From positions 124,001 to 188,000 of the forward strand of contig NZ_AFWV01000013.1 of NCBI RefSeq assembly GCF_000223985.1: a stretch of DNA of 64,000 nt. Direction: 5' to 3'. This DNA is from Thiocapsa marina 5811. GTDB lineage: Bacteria; Pseudomonadota; Gammaproteobacteria; Chromatiales; Chromatiaceae. The translations under genes and the position numbers were made by a program. Positions 11,874 through 19,400 of the stretch are shown here, in pieces. Position 1 is the stretch's first letter. Each line of letters starts with the position of its first letter. Under the pieces are notes generated by a model that was not told the DNA's origin, searched no databases, and saw nothing but the letters and a program-made list of their open reading frames with translations.

Positions 11874-13433
11874 TCAATAGGCGTTTTCGGTGTTGAAGAG
11901 CGCGAAAGGCGTCCGGAGAAGGATGTAGATGTCGAAAAGGATCGACCAGTTTTCGATGTAATAGATGTCGTACTCGACGCGCTTATGGATCTTCTCGGGG
12001 GTGTCGACCTCGCCCCGCCATCCGTTGACCTGCGCCCATCCGGTGATGCCCGGTTTGACCTTGTGGCGGGCGAAATAGCCGTCCACGACCTGCTCCCACA
12101 AACGTTCGTTGGTGTGTGCATTCACCGCGTGAGGGCGCGGACCGACCAGAGACAGCTCGCCGCTTAAGACGTTGAACAGTTGCGGGAGCTCGTCGATGGA
12201 TGCCTTGCGGATGAACCGTCCGACTCGCGTGATGCGCGAATCGCCCTTGCTGACGACGCGCTTGGCGAGTGGGTCGGACAGGTGGTGATACATCGATCTG
12301 AACTTGAAGACATCGATGACCTCGTTGTTGAATCCGTAGCGCTTCTGGCGAAAGAGAACGGGACCGGGACTGTCCAGCCGAATCGCGAGCGCCGTTGCGA
12401 GCATCACGGGCGACAAGAGGATCAAGGCGGTACTGGCAACCAGCAGATCCAGCGTCCGCTTGACGATCGCATCCCAATCCGCGACCGGTTTGTCCACGAC
12501 ATCGACAAACGGAACGCCTCCGATGAACGATGAGGCGCGATCGCGAAAGTCCAAACTGGCCGTGTGTGCCGAGAGACGGATATCCACCGGCAGCACCCAG
12601 AGCTGTTTGAGAAATTCGAGCAGCCGCCGCTCCGCATTGATCGGTATCGTCACGATCAACATGTCGACGTGGGCAATTCGGGCAAACTCGACCAAGTCGG
12701 CGACGCTGCCGAGTTTTGGGTATCCCGCGACGATGGCCGGCGACCGGTCGTTTTTTCGGTCGTCGAAGATCCCGCAGATGCGAATCGCATGGCTTGATTG
12801 CTTTTGGATGTCCCGAATCAGATCGGCGGCAGCTTCGCCGCCGCCTACAATGACCGCGCGGTGCTCCAGGCGGCCGGCTCTGGTCCAGCGCCGCAGCAGA
12901 AAAGCGAGCGCGAGGCGCATCGTGAGCAGCGCCAACAGCGTCAGGCCGAACCAGAGTCCGAGCCAATCCGGTGGGAGTGCAGGCCTATCATCGAGCAGCA
13001 ACGGGATCGTCAGGAAAGCGCCGAAGATCACCGAGAGGCTGATGGTGATGCGCGTGAGCTGCGGCAGCAGGGTACGCATCACGGAGACTTGGTAACAGTC
13101 CGCCGCCTGAAAAACCAGCGTGACCAGAACAACGCCGAGAAGGATCCCGACAGCGGCGAGGGGGTGGACCGTAAGCTCGCCGGACGCCGAGAGCAGCGTC
13201 AGTGTGCCGAGCGATGCAACGGTCACCGCATCGACAACACGGACGACTCCGGTCAAGACGGAGGCGGATATCGTGGATGCCCTGAGGCTTTCTGCAACAG
13301 CCAGGGCTTGATCGGAGAGTTTACGGGTCTTTTGGCTCGGGTCGTCGTCCCTGAAAATCCCTTGGTCTTTCGCGCTCGGATCGACCATAGTCACGCGTTT
13401 GTGCAACCTCGCGGAGAGTTCTTCCGGAAACAT
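11874..13433 (-). CDS. undecaprenyl-phosphate sugar-phosphate transferase (exopolysaccharide initiation)
   Basis: This inner-membrane enzyme of the WcaJ/PssY type transfers a sugar-1-phosphate, usually glucose-1-phosphate, onto undecaprenyl phosphate to start exopolysaccharide synthesis. About five membrane segments fill the N-terminal half, then a Rossmann-like region with GGGEAAADLI. The C-terminal catalytic domain begins near residue 320 (KRTLDLLVAS) and has SPGPVLFRQKR, FKFRSM and the GITGWAQVNGWRGE block. ATG 13433 has GAGG 6 nt upstream; ATG 13388 is an alternative. No other polysaccharide genes are nearby. Confidence 0.9.
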   Translation of the reverse strand: MFPEELSARLHKRVTMVDPSAKDQGIFRDDDPSQKTRKLSDQALAVAESLRASTISASVLTGVVRVVDAVTVASLGTLTLLSASGELTVHPLAAVGILLGVVLVTLVFQAADCYQVSVMRTLLPQLTRITISLSVIFGAFLTIPLLLDDRPALPPDWLGLWFGLTLLALLTMRLALAFLLRRWTRAGRLEHRAVIVGGGEAAADLIRDIQKQSSHAIRICGIFDDRKNDRSPAIVAGYPKLGSVADLVEFARIAHVDMLIVTIPINAERRLLEFLKQLWVLPVDIRLSAHTASLDFRDRASSFIGGVPFVDVVDKPVADWDAIVKRTLDLLVASTALILLSPVMLATALAIRLDSPGPVLFRQKRYGFNNEVIDVFKFRSMYHHLSDPLAKRVVSKGDSRITRVGRFIRKASIDELPQLFNVLSGELSLVGPRPHAVNAHTNERLWEQVVDGYFARHKVKPGITGWAQVNGWRGEVDTPEKIHKRVEYDIYYIENWSILFDIYILLRTPFALFNTENAY

Positions 13434-13756
13434 GATCGACCTCGGATCGGGCGATTATCGACTTGATCGAAAGGATGACGCTCCCGATGCAAAGATTGCG
13501 CCGGACTCTAAAATCGACGCGCGAGCATTAAACGCTTCGATTGTACACCGCATTTCTCGACTCTAAGCGGCGGTTTTATGACTTAGGGGGACCTCCCGGG
13601 CGGCGATACTCATGCCTGAATGGCTGTGCCGATGGCCGTGACGGTTCTTTGCAGTATCCGGGAGCGTCAAAAATCGTCGGAATGTTTCGAAACTGCGTCA
13701 CTGCTCGATTGTCTCGGGGCTCGGAGCAGGGCAGATCTGCGTCGAACAGACCCTCG
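13434..13756. other. intergenic region between two divergent-facing 3'/5' ends
   Basis: This 323-bp gap lies upstream of the exopolysaccharide-initiation gene and downstream of the HPt gene. Part of it (about 13510-13600) is richer in A and T than the genes around it and probably holds the promoter of the former on the minus strand. No gene, repeat or clear promoter hexamers could be fixed. Confidence 0.5.
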
Positions 13757-14113
13757 TCAGACGCGTAACGTTTCGGCGAGACGATTCGCTTGGGCCTCGA
13801 CAGCGGCGAAATCTTCCAACACGAGATCGGCATCGCCGCGCCGTGCCGTGCGTTCCAGCGTTTCGATTGCGTCGTCCAACGCCGGTACGCCGCAGTATCG
13901 GGTGGCGCCGCGAACCTGATGCGCGTGCTCGGCCAGAGCGCTCCAATCGGCCTCCGCGATGCAGGCACGAAGCGCCTCGATCTCGGCAGGTAATCCCGCC
14001 AACAAGACGTCCAGCAGCTCGCGAGCGAGATCGGCATCGCCGCCCGCACTCGCAAGCGCAGCGGCGTCGTCTCGAGCAGGCAAGCCGTCAAAGTTGGAGC
14101 CTTGATCCATCAT
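13757..14113 (-). CDS. stand-alone HPt phosphotransfer protein
   Basis: This 118-residue protein is a histidine phosphotransfer domain. The phospho-accepting histidine is in the HAHQVRGATRYCGVP motif (residues 63-77), inside an Ala/Leu-rich helical bundle. Such domains relay phosphate from a hybrid kinase to a response regulator. In pseudomonads the hybrid kinase gacS/barA lies divergent from cysM, so this may be the surviving C-terminal HPt piece of such a kinase or a separate protein. ATG 14113 is followed by a second ATG. Confidence 0.75.
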   Translation of the reverse strand: MMDQGSNFDGLPARDDAAALASAGGDADLARELLDVLLAGLPAEIEALRACIAEADWSALAEHAHQVRGATRYCGVPALDDAIETLERTARRGDADLVLEDFAAVEAQANRLAETLRV

Positions 14114-14287
14114 GCGCACCGCCGTCCGAAAAAGTTCACGACCCGCCCGGTACTCTAAGGGCATTCGGCCCGGAACGTCCAGACGGAGACGACCGAGCGC
14201 TGTTGCGGCTTGGTCGATGCCCGATGCTGGTGCAGAATGAGCACAGCCAACCCCGTCCCCCCGGCGCGACGCCGATGTGAGCAGAAG

Positions 14288-15178
14288 ATGTCCTATCCAA
14301 CGATCGAAGACTTCGTCGGCCATACGCCGCTCGTGAGACTCCAGCGTCTTCAGGGCGACACCGGCAACCTCATTTTGGCCAAGCTCGAGGGCAACAATCC
14401 CGCCGGGTCGGTCAAAGACAGACCGGCTTTGAACATGATCCGTCGTGCCGAGGAGCGCGGGACCATCAAACCCGGCGATACGCTCATCGAGGCAACGAGC
14501 GGCAACACTGGAATCGCGCTCGCCATGGCGGCAGCGATCAAGGGTTATCGGATGGTTCTGATCATGCCCGAGCACATGAGCTTAGAGCGACGCGGCGTCA
14601 TGCGAAGCTTCGGGGCAGAGATCATCTTGACGCCCAAGTCCGGAAGCATGGAGGCGGCAATCGATCTAGCCAATGCGATGGAGGCCCGCGGGCAGGGGAT
14701 CCGGCTCGATCAATTCTCGAATCCCGACAATCCGGCCGCTCACTACGAGTCGACGGGTCCGGAGATCTGGCGCGATACCGACGGACAGGTCACGCATTTC
14801 GTCAGCGCGATGGGGACGACCGGCACCATCATGGGCACCGGACGGTACCTCAAGGAGCGCAATCCCGCGATCCGGGTCGTGGGCGTCCAACCCGAGGAGG
14901 GTTCAAGCATCCCCGGGATTCGACGTTGGCCCGAGGCCTACCTGCCGAAGATCTTCGATCCTGCCGGTGTGGACCGCGTGATCGACGTCTCTCAGGAGCT
15001 CGCGGAGCAGACCGCCCGCGCGTTGGCGGCGCGGGAAGGGATCTTCGCCGGGGTCTCCTCCGGTGGTTGTATCGCCGCTGCATTGAGGCTCTCCCGGGAG
15101 GTGCGTGATGCAGTCATCGTGGCGATCGTTTGCGACCGCGGCGATCGGTATCTCTCGACCGGGGTCTTTCCGGCCTAG
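14288..15178 (+). CDS. cysM: cysteine synthase B
   Basis: CysM is a PLP enzyme that makes cysteine or S-sulfocysteine from O-acetylserine and sulfide or thiosulfate. The PLP lysine is K43 in GSVKDRPA; SGNTG and the GTTGTIMGTGR phosphate-binding loop follow. The length of 296 residues fits CysM. ATG 14288 matches the family N terminus; ATG 14237 would add 17 poorly conserved residues. It sits beside rlmD as in many gammaproteobacteria. Thiosulfate use would suit a sulfur oxidiser, though that is inference. Confidence 0.93.
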   Translation: MSYPTIEDFVGHTPLVRLQRLQGDTGNLILAKLEGNNPAGSVKDRPALNMIRRAEERGTIKPGDTLIEATSGNTGIALAMAAAIKGYRMVLIMPEHMSLERRGVMRSFGAEIILTPKSGSMEAAIDLANAMEARGQGIRLDQFSNPDNPAAHYESTGPEIWRDTDGQVTHFVSAMGTTGTIMGTGRYLKERNPAIRVVGVQPEEGSSIPGIRRWPEAYLPKIFDPAGVDRVIDVSQELAEQTARALAAREGIFAGVSSGGCIAAALRLSREVRDAVIVAIVCDRGDRYLSTGVFPA

Positions 15179-15229
15179 GGCCGACCGCGGTTGTTTCCGT
15201 TTATAGCTTGAGTGTCGAGGACGCAGTCC

Positions 15230-16555
15230 GTGTCGAGAAAACGCAAACCACTTCCGCAGGAGCCTGTCGAGGCCGAGATCGAGGGCCTTACGCACGAGGG
15301 TCGCGGATTGGCGCACTTCGACGGCAAGGCGGTCTTTGTCGACGGGGCGCTGGCGGGGGAACGGGTGCGTTTCCGGTACACGCGCATCCAGCGTCGCTTC
15401 GACGAAGGTGCCGTCGTCGAGGTGCTGCGAGCGTCGCCGGAGCGCGTGGTGCCCAAATGCAGCCATTTCGGCATCTGCGGGGGTTGCAGCCTGCAGCACA
15501 TGGAGGCAGGTGCCCAGATTCGCGCCAAGCAGGACAGCCTTGCGGATGTGCTCGCGCGCATCGGGAAGGTGACCCCGCAGACCTGGCTTGAGCCCTTGAC
15601 GGCGGGCGCCTGGGGGTACCGGCGCAAGGCGCGGCTCGGCGTGCGTTATGTGGCGAAGAAGGGCCGAACCCTCGTGGGTTTTCGCGAGCGGGGCAATGCC
15701 TTCATCACCGACATCGGTCGCTGCGAGGTACTTCACCCGAGTGTCGGGGCGCATCTGCAGGCGATCGGGGCCGCCGTGGATGCCTTAAGCATCCGCGAGC
15801 AGGTGCCCCAGATCGAGGTGGCGATGGGCGACACACCGCCGGTCTTGGTGTTCCGTGCCTTGAGTCCGCCGAGTGCGGCGGACTTGGGCGTGCTCGAGGC
15901 GCTCGGCGAGAGCGAGGGTTTCCATATCTATCTTCAGGAGGCTGGCCCGGAGAGCATCCGGCCGCTGCCCGGTCAGGGGATCGCCCTGCATTACGAGCTG
16001 CCCCGCTACGACCTTCGGATCGAGTTCGAGCCGACCGACTTCACCCAGGTCAACCTGGAGCTGAATCGATCGATGCTCGACCAGGCGTTCGCACTCCTGG
16101 ATGTCCAGGCCGACGAGCGGGTTTTGGACCTCTTCTGCGGCGTTGGCAATTTCACCTTGCCGCTCGCCCGTCAGGCCGAGACGGTGGTCGGGGTGGAAGG
16201 CGACGCCGGCTTGGTGGCACGCGCGCAGGCGAACGCCCTCTTGAACAAGATCGGGAACGCACGTTTCTATATGGCTGATCTTTACGGCGCGCTCGATCAG
16301 GAGCCCTGGTCGCGCGAGGGTTTCACCAAGGCACTGCTGGATCCGCCCCGCAGCGGCGCGCTCGAGGTGCTCGACTGGCTGCCGCGGCTCGGGGTAGAGA
16401 GGGTGCTCTATGTCTCCTGCTATCCGACGACCCTTGCGCGCGACGCCGATCGTCTCGTCAATGGGCTTGGATATCGGCTGGTTTCGGCAGGGGTTATGGA
16501 TATGTTTCCGCAAACGGCCCATGTGGAGTCGATGGCCCTGTTCGAGCGTTGCTGA
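15230..16555 (+). CDS. rlmD: 23S rRNA (uracil-5-)-methyltransferase RlmD
   Basis: RlmD methylates U1939 of 23S rRNA. After a TRAM domain (about 12-65) come the iron-sulfur ligands C77, C83 and C86 in CSHFGICGGC, a SAM-binding LDLFCGVGNFTLPLA motif and the nucleophile C397 in SCYPTTLARD. The length is 441 residues. GTG 15230 has GAGG about 10 nt upstream; GTG 15212 is an in-frame alternative without one. The TGA stop lies inside the left tip of a palindromic element. Confidence 0.93.
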   Translation: MSRKRKPLPQEPVEAEIEGLTHEGRGLAHFDGKAVFVDGALAGERVRFRYTRIQRRFDEGAVVEVLRASPERVVPKCSHFGICGGCSLQHMEAGAQIRAKQDSLADVLARIGKVTPQTWLEPLTAGAWGYRRKARLGVRYVAKKGRTLVGFRERGNAFITDIGRCEVLHPSVGAHLQAIGAAVDALSIREQVPQIEVAMGDTPPVLVFRALSPPSAADLGVLEALGESEGFHIYLQEAGPESIRPLPGQGIALHYELPRYDLRIEFEPTDFTQVNLELNRSMLDQAFALLDVQADERVLDLFCGVGNFTLPLARQAETVVGVEGDAGLVARAQANALLNKIGNARFYMADLYGALDQEPWSREGFTKALLDPPRSGALEVLDWLPRLGVERVLYVSCYPTTLARDADRLVNGLGYRLVSAGVMDMFPQTAHVESMALFERC

Positions 16556-16640
16556 ATCGCGTCCTCGCCGCGGCATTCGGCGCTGTTGGTTCGGTGCGAG
16601 TGTGTGTCCGACCCGCATGGTCGGAGCCGACGCGATTCAG
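16552..16640 (+). repeat. palindromic element, diverged copy 3
   Basis: Perfect 12-bp terminal inverted repeats CTGAATCGCGTC (16552-16563) and GACGCGATTCAG (16629-16640). Spacing and position match the TAAACCGCG family, although the inner sequence has drifted. The rlmD stop codon is inside the left repeat. Confidence 0.65.
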
Positions 16641-16761
16641 GAATTTTCGGTAGGGTGCATGGGGCATCACCCGGCCGGCGAGCCACCGCATGAATTAGGA
16701 TCGTCAAGGCTGCCTAACCCTTCGCATGAAGCACGCTTTGCGCGAAGAAGGCGTTGTTCGT

Positions 16762-16829
16762 CACTCTGGCCATCGTGGCGCGGAGCGCCAAGGGGCATGC
16801 GTGGCACCGCAGAGCGGGTGTCACGAGCG
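16762..16829 (+). repeat. second dispersed repeat family, copy a
   Basis: About 68 bp containing CATGCGTGGCACCGC and GCGGGTGTCACGAG. It matches, in reverse complement, the stretch at 58622-58695 with scattered mismatches and one 6-bp indel. It lies in the non-coding gap 16556-16981, which otherwise contains only palindromic elements. Confidence 0.75.
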
Positions 16830-16896
16830 AGTGATGTCTTGGGTGGCCGGTCTTACCCGCGAGGCCGCGAAGAAATTGACGAATTCCGGTTCACTT

Positions 16897-16982
16897 TTAA
16901 GCCGCGCCGACGAAAAGGCTTCTGGTCGCTCGCGGCATGCGAGTCCCGATCGTTTTATTGTGTTCACTCCGGGCGCGGTTTA
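16897..16982 (+). repeat. palindromic element, copy 4
   Basis: An 86-bp element with ends TTAAGCCGCGCC and GGGCGCGGTTTA. The last A of its right tip is the A of the ATG that starts the CYTH gene. The segment TTCACTC before the right tip is shared with the copy at 57361. Confidence 0.75.
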
Positions 16983-17449
16983 TGGGCCTTGAAATCGAGC
17001 GTAAATTTCTGGTGAAGAACGCGTCTTGGCGCAATGCCGTCGAGGACCGCAAGCCGATCCTCCAGGGCTATCTGGCGGAGGCGGGGCGGGCTACGGTCCG
17101 TGTAAGAACGAAGGGTGATCGCGGATTCCTGACCATCAAGGGCAGGACCACGGGTGTGACCCGCTCCGAATTCGAGTACGAGATCCCGATCGACGACGCT
17201 CGGGCCATGCTGGAGACCTTGAGCAGTCTGCCGGTCATCGACAAGGTGCGTCATCGGGTGCGGTGCGGCGGCCATCTCTGGGAGGTCGATGTCTTTGCCG
17301 GCGAGAACGCCGGGCTGGTACTCGCCGAGATCGAGCTGGCATCCGAGGACGAGTCCTTCGAGCTGCCGGATTGGGCCGGGGCGGAGGTGTCGGACGATCC
17401 GCGCTATTACAACTCGAACCTGGCGCGCCATCCATTCTGCCGTTGGTGA
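16982..17449 (+). CDS. CYTH-domain triphosphate tunnel protein
   Basis: The 155-residue protein opens with EIERKF, the ExExK signature of CYTH proteins, which bind triphosphates and divalent metal inside a beta-barrel tunnel. Further charged strands (TVRVRTKGDRGFLTIKG, EFEYEIP, WEVDVF, LAEIEL) complete the barrel. Bacterial members include triphosphatases and class IV adenylate cyclases; short members like this are more often triphosphatases. The start codon touches a palindromic element. The stop overlaps the next gene by 4 nt. Confidence 0.85.
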   Translation: MGLEIERKFLVKNASWRNAVEDRKPILQGYLAEAGRATVRVRTKGDRGFLTIKGRTTGVTRSEFEYEIPIDDARAMLETLSSLPVIDKVRHRVRCGGHLWEVDVFAGENAGLVLAEIELASEDESFELPDWAGAEVSDDPRYYNSNLARHPFCRW

Positions 17450-18000
17450 AGCGGGTGCGGTGCAACGAAGATATGTGGTGGCGCTCCAGACACGTCCTGA
17501 TCGATATCGACCGCCAGGCCCTCGGCCTGTACGAGGGTGCGCGTCGACTGGGCGAGTATCGGATATCGACCGGGCTGAAAGGTGTGGGGGAACAGCACGG
17601 TAGCGGCTGTACGCCCCGGGGGCTGCATCGCGTGCGCCTGCGGATCGGCGACCACTGCCCGATCGGGACTGTCTTCCGCGGGCGTCGACCGACCGGCGAG
17701 ATCTACGACGAGGCGTTCGCCGCGCAGCATCCGGGACGCGATTGGATCCTGACCAGGATCCTCTGGTTGACCGGGTGCGAGTCGGGCCGCAACCGCGGCG
17801 GCTGCGTGGATACCCTGCGCCGCTTCATCTACATCCACGGCTGCCCGCAGTCCGAGCCGATGGGTGTCGCGCGCTCGCACGGCTGCATCCGCATGCACGA
17901 CCCGGAGCTGATCGAGCTCTTCGACCGTACGCCTGCCGGGACGCATGTCCTGTTGTTTGGGACGGGTGAGCCCAAAGCGCGCCCGGTACGGTATGCGTAA
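17446..18000 (+). CDS. L,D-transpeptidase (YkuD domain)
   Basis: YkuD enzymes form 3-3 peptidoglycan cross-links or attach lipoproteins. The catalytic block IHGCPQSEPMGVARSHGCIRM carries the conserved His and the cysteine of SHGC. GTG 17446 overlaps the CYTH stop (GTGA), giving 184 residues; ATG 17473 gives 175. No signal peptide is evident from either start, which is odd for a periplasmic enzyme. The last eight or so codons and the stop (17974-18000) fall inside a palindromic element, so the C-terminal end appears to be element-derived. Confidence 0.85.
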   Translation: MKRVRCNEDMWWRSRHVLIDIDRQALGLYEGARRLGEYRISTGLKGVGEQHGSGCTPRGLHRVRLRIGDHCPIGTVFRGRRPTGEIYDEAFAAQHPGRDWILTRILWLTGCESGRNRGGCVDTLRRFIYIHGCPQSEPMGVARSHGCIRMHDPELIELFDRTPAGTHVLLFGTGEPKARPVRYA

Positions 18001-18059
18001 TTTTTTGGAGTGGCTTGGCCGCGCCGGCTCCGACGACTGTCGGAGCCGGCGCGGTTCAA
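17974..18059 (-). repeat. palindromic element, copy 5
   Basis: Opposite orientation to copies 1 and 2, with a perfect inner hairpin GCCGGCTCCGAC/GTCGGAGCCGGC around a short loop. It starts within the 3' end of the L,D-transpeptidase gene and ends GCGGTTCAA. It aligns with copies at 28408 and 57252, including the shared TATGCGT segment. Confidence 0.85.
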
Positions 18060-18064
18060 CAGGC

Positions 18065-18091
18065 GCAAAGGACGCAAAGGACGCAAAGGAA
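18065..18091 (+). repeat. 9-bp tandem repeat (GCAAAGGAC x3)
   Basis: Three adjacent copies of GCAAAGGAC, the last missing its final base, directly after the palindromic element. The array is non-coding and too short to be a CRISPR. Confidence 0.8.
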
Positions 18092-18109
18092 GACAAGAAA
18101 ATGCGGTGG

Positions 18110-18577
18110 TTATTTGGGGGCGTCGGATCCACGCCGCCTTCGGCGCGCTCGATAGGCCGCAATCTGCTGCATGATCTGCGGAAACGGCAGATGCTCGAGG
18201 GCGCCGAAACGCGCGATGGCGGCGAGGAGCAATTCGCGCACGTCGGCGATCTCGGCGGGGGCCGGGGCCTCGGGATCGAGTGCGACGGCGATTCCCCGCA
18301 ACCCGCCGATCTGCAGGCGCATCGCCTTTGCATAGGGCAGGGTGCGCTGCTGCTCGCTGGTCTTGAGCGCGAATCTGGCCTGTCGACGCAAGAGGTCGAG
18401 TAGGGCGACGCAGGTCTCCTGTGCCTCGTCGGAGCCGCAATGCACGCCCTCGCGCTCGGCAATACAGAACTTCTCGGCCTCCGAGCAGCTGCACTGATTG
18501 GTCAGGATGCCTTTCTCGAACGCGCAGTAGCGCTCGTTGATGGCGCGATAGGTTCGACGAAAGGCATCGCTGTCCAA
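18110..18577 (-). CDS. cysteine-containing protein of unknown function
   Basis: I do not recognise this 155-residue protein. Its N-terminal third has six cysteines (C18, C29, C31, C38, C47, C56), two of them in a CSCSEAEKFC cluster that could bind a metal or form disulfides. The rest is helical with a basic end (RARRRRRG). There is no signal peptide or membrane segment. It lies 7 bp downstream of hslR on the same strand, and so probably in one transcript with grxC and hslR. Confidence 0.7.
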   Translation of the reverse strand: MDSDAFRRTYRAINERYCAFEKGILTNQCSCSEAEKFCIAEREGVHCGSDEAQETCVALLDLLRRQARFALKTSEQQRTLPYAKAMRLQIGGLRGIAVALDPEAPAPAEIADVRELLLAAIARFGALEHLPFPQIMQQIAAYRARRRRRGSDAPK

Positions 18578-18584
18578 GTGGCTT

Positions 18585-18998
18585 TCAACTCCCGGAGTCA
18601 GTAGGAATCTTGAAGCGCTGAATCAGGCGGCGATCGCGCTTGGTGGGTCGCCCGGAGGTGTCGCCTGCACCGACGCCGGTGTCGCGGCGCTCGCGCACGA
18701 TCTCTTGGCGTTTAAGTCGACTTGCCTCCTCCTCGCGGTAAAGCAAGGCCGCTTCGGTGGCCGAGCGGCGTTGCTTGCTCAGGCCGAGGACCTCGACGTC
18801 CCAGACGAGGCCGCCTTTTTGGATCTCGATACGGTTGCCGATCGCGATCGCCCGTGCCGGTTTGGCGCGCAGCGCGTTGACCTTGATCTTGCCGCCGTTG
18901 ATGGCCTCGACGGCGAGATGTCGGGTCTTGAAGAAGCGTGCCGCCCAGAGCCACTTATCCAGACGGACGCCTTCCGGCGCGCCGCTACCCTCACTCAT
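18585..18998 (-). CDS. hslR: ribosome-associated heat shock protein HslR (Hsp15)
   Basis: HslR recognises 50S subunits carrying a stranded peptidyl-tRNA. The S4 RNA-binding domain is clear: VRLDKWLWAARFFKTRHLA followed by a KIKVN strand. The tail is strongly basic (about residues 90-137), as expected. ATG 18998 has GGAGG 5 nt upstream and the start overlaps the end of grxC by 8 nt. The 137-residue length matches E. coli Hsp15 (133). Confidence 0.92.
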   Translation of the reverse strand: MSEGSGAPEGVRLDKWLWAARFFKTRHLAVEAINGGKIKVNALRAKPARAIAIGNRIEIQKGGLVWDVEVLGLSKQRRSATEAALLYREEEASRLKRQEIVRERRDTGVGAGDTSGRPTKRDRRLIQRFKIPTDSGS

Positions 18999-19284
18999 CG
19001 GGACCTCCGGGGTCACCGCCTTGCGCATCGCCGGGGGCGAGTAAGGGATCGAGCTCGCCGCGGGCATCCAGCATTGCGAGGTCGTCGTAACCGCCGATGT
19101 GGAGATCGTCGATGAAGATCTGCGGCACCGTGTGCCGGCGGCTGCGCCGGCGCATGATGGCCATCTGCTCGCGGTCCCGGTCGACCGAGATCTCTTCGAA
19201 GTCGACGCCCTTGCGCTGGAGCAAGTGCCGGGCGCGGGAGCAGTAGGGGCAAATCATCGTGGTATAGATAGTGATATGGGGCAT
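18991..19284 (-). CDS. grxC: glutaredoxin 3
   Basis: This small thiol oxidoreductase has the dithiol active site CPYC at residues 12-15, the TVPQIFID cis-proline motif and the IGGYDD end typical of GrxC. ATG 19284 gives 97 residues; GTG 19296 would add four. It overlaps hslR and is probably cotranscribed with it. The C-terminal tail is Asp/Gly-rich and longer than in E. coli Grx3 (83 residues). Confidence 0.92.
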   Translation of the reverse strand: MPHITIYTTMICPYCSRARHLLQRKGVDFEEISVDRDREQMAIMRRRSRRHTVPQIFIDDLHIGGYDDLAMLDARGELDPLLAPGDAQGGDPGGPDE

Positions 19285-19400
19285 CTCGGCCTTCACCTTA
19301 CAGGCGGTGGACGTTCAACGACGGTTTGGAGATGATGGCGAAGCTTCGCCGTCCGGGGTACCGGCCGTCAACCCGACCTTGAACCTGGAGCAGCATCATC

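Noticed and set aside
14114-14575. An N-terminal extension of the HPt protein running opposite cysM.
   Set aside because: It overlaps the well-supported cysM gene and has no domain features.
18065-18091. Short direct repeats as a possible CRISPR.
   Set aside because: The units are 9 bp and directly adjacent, with no spacers and no cas genes nearby.
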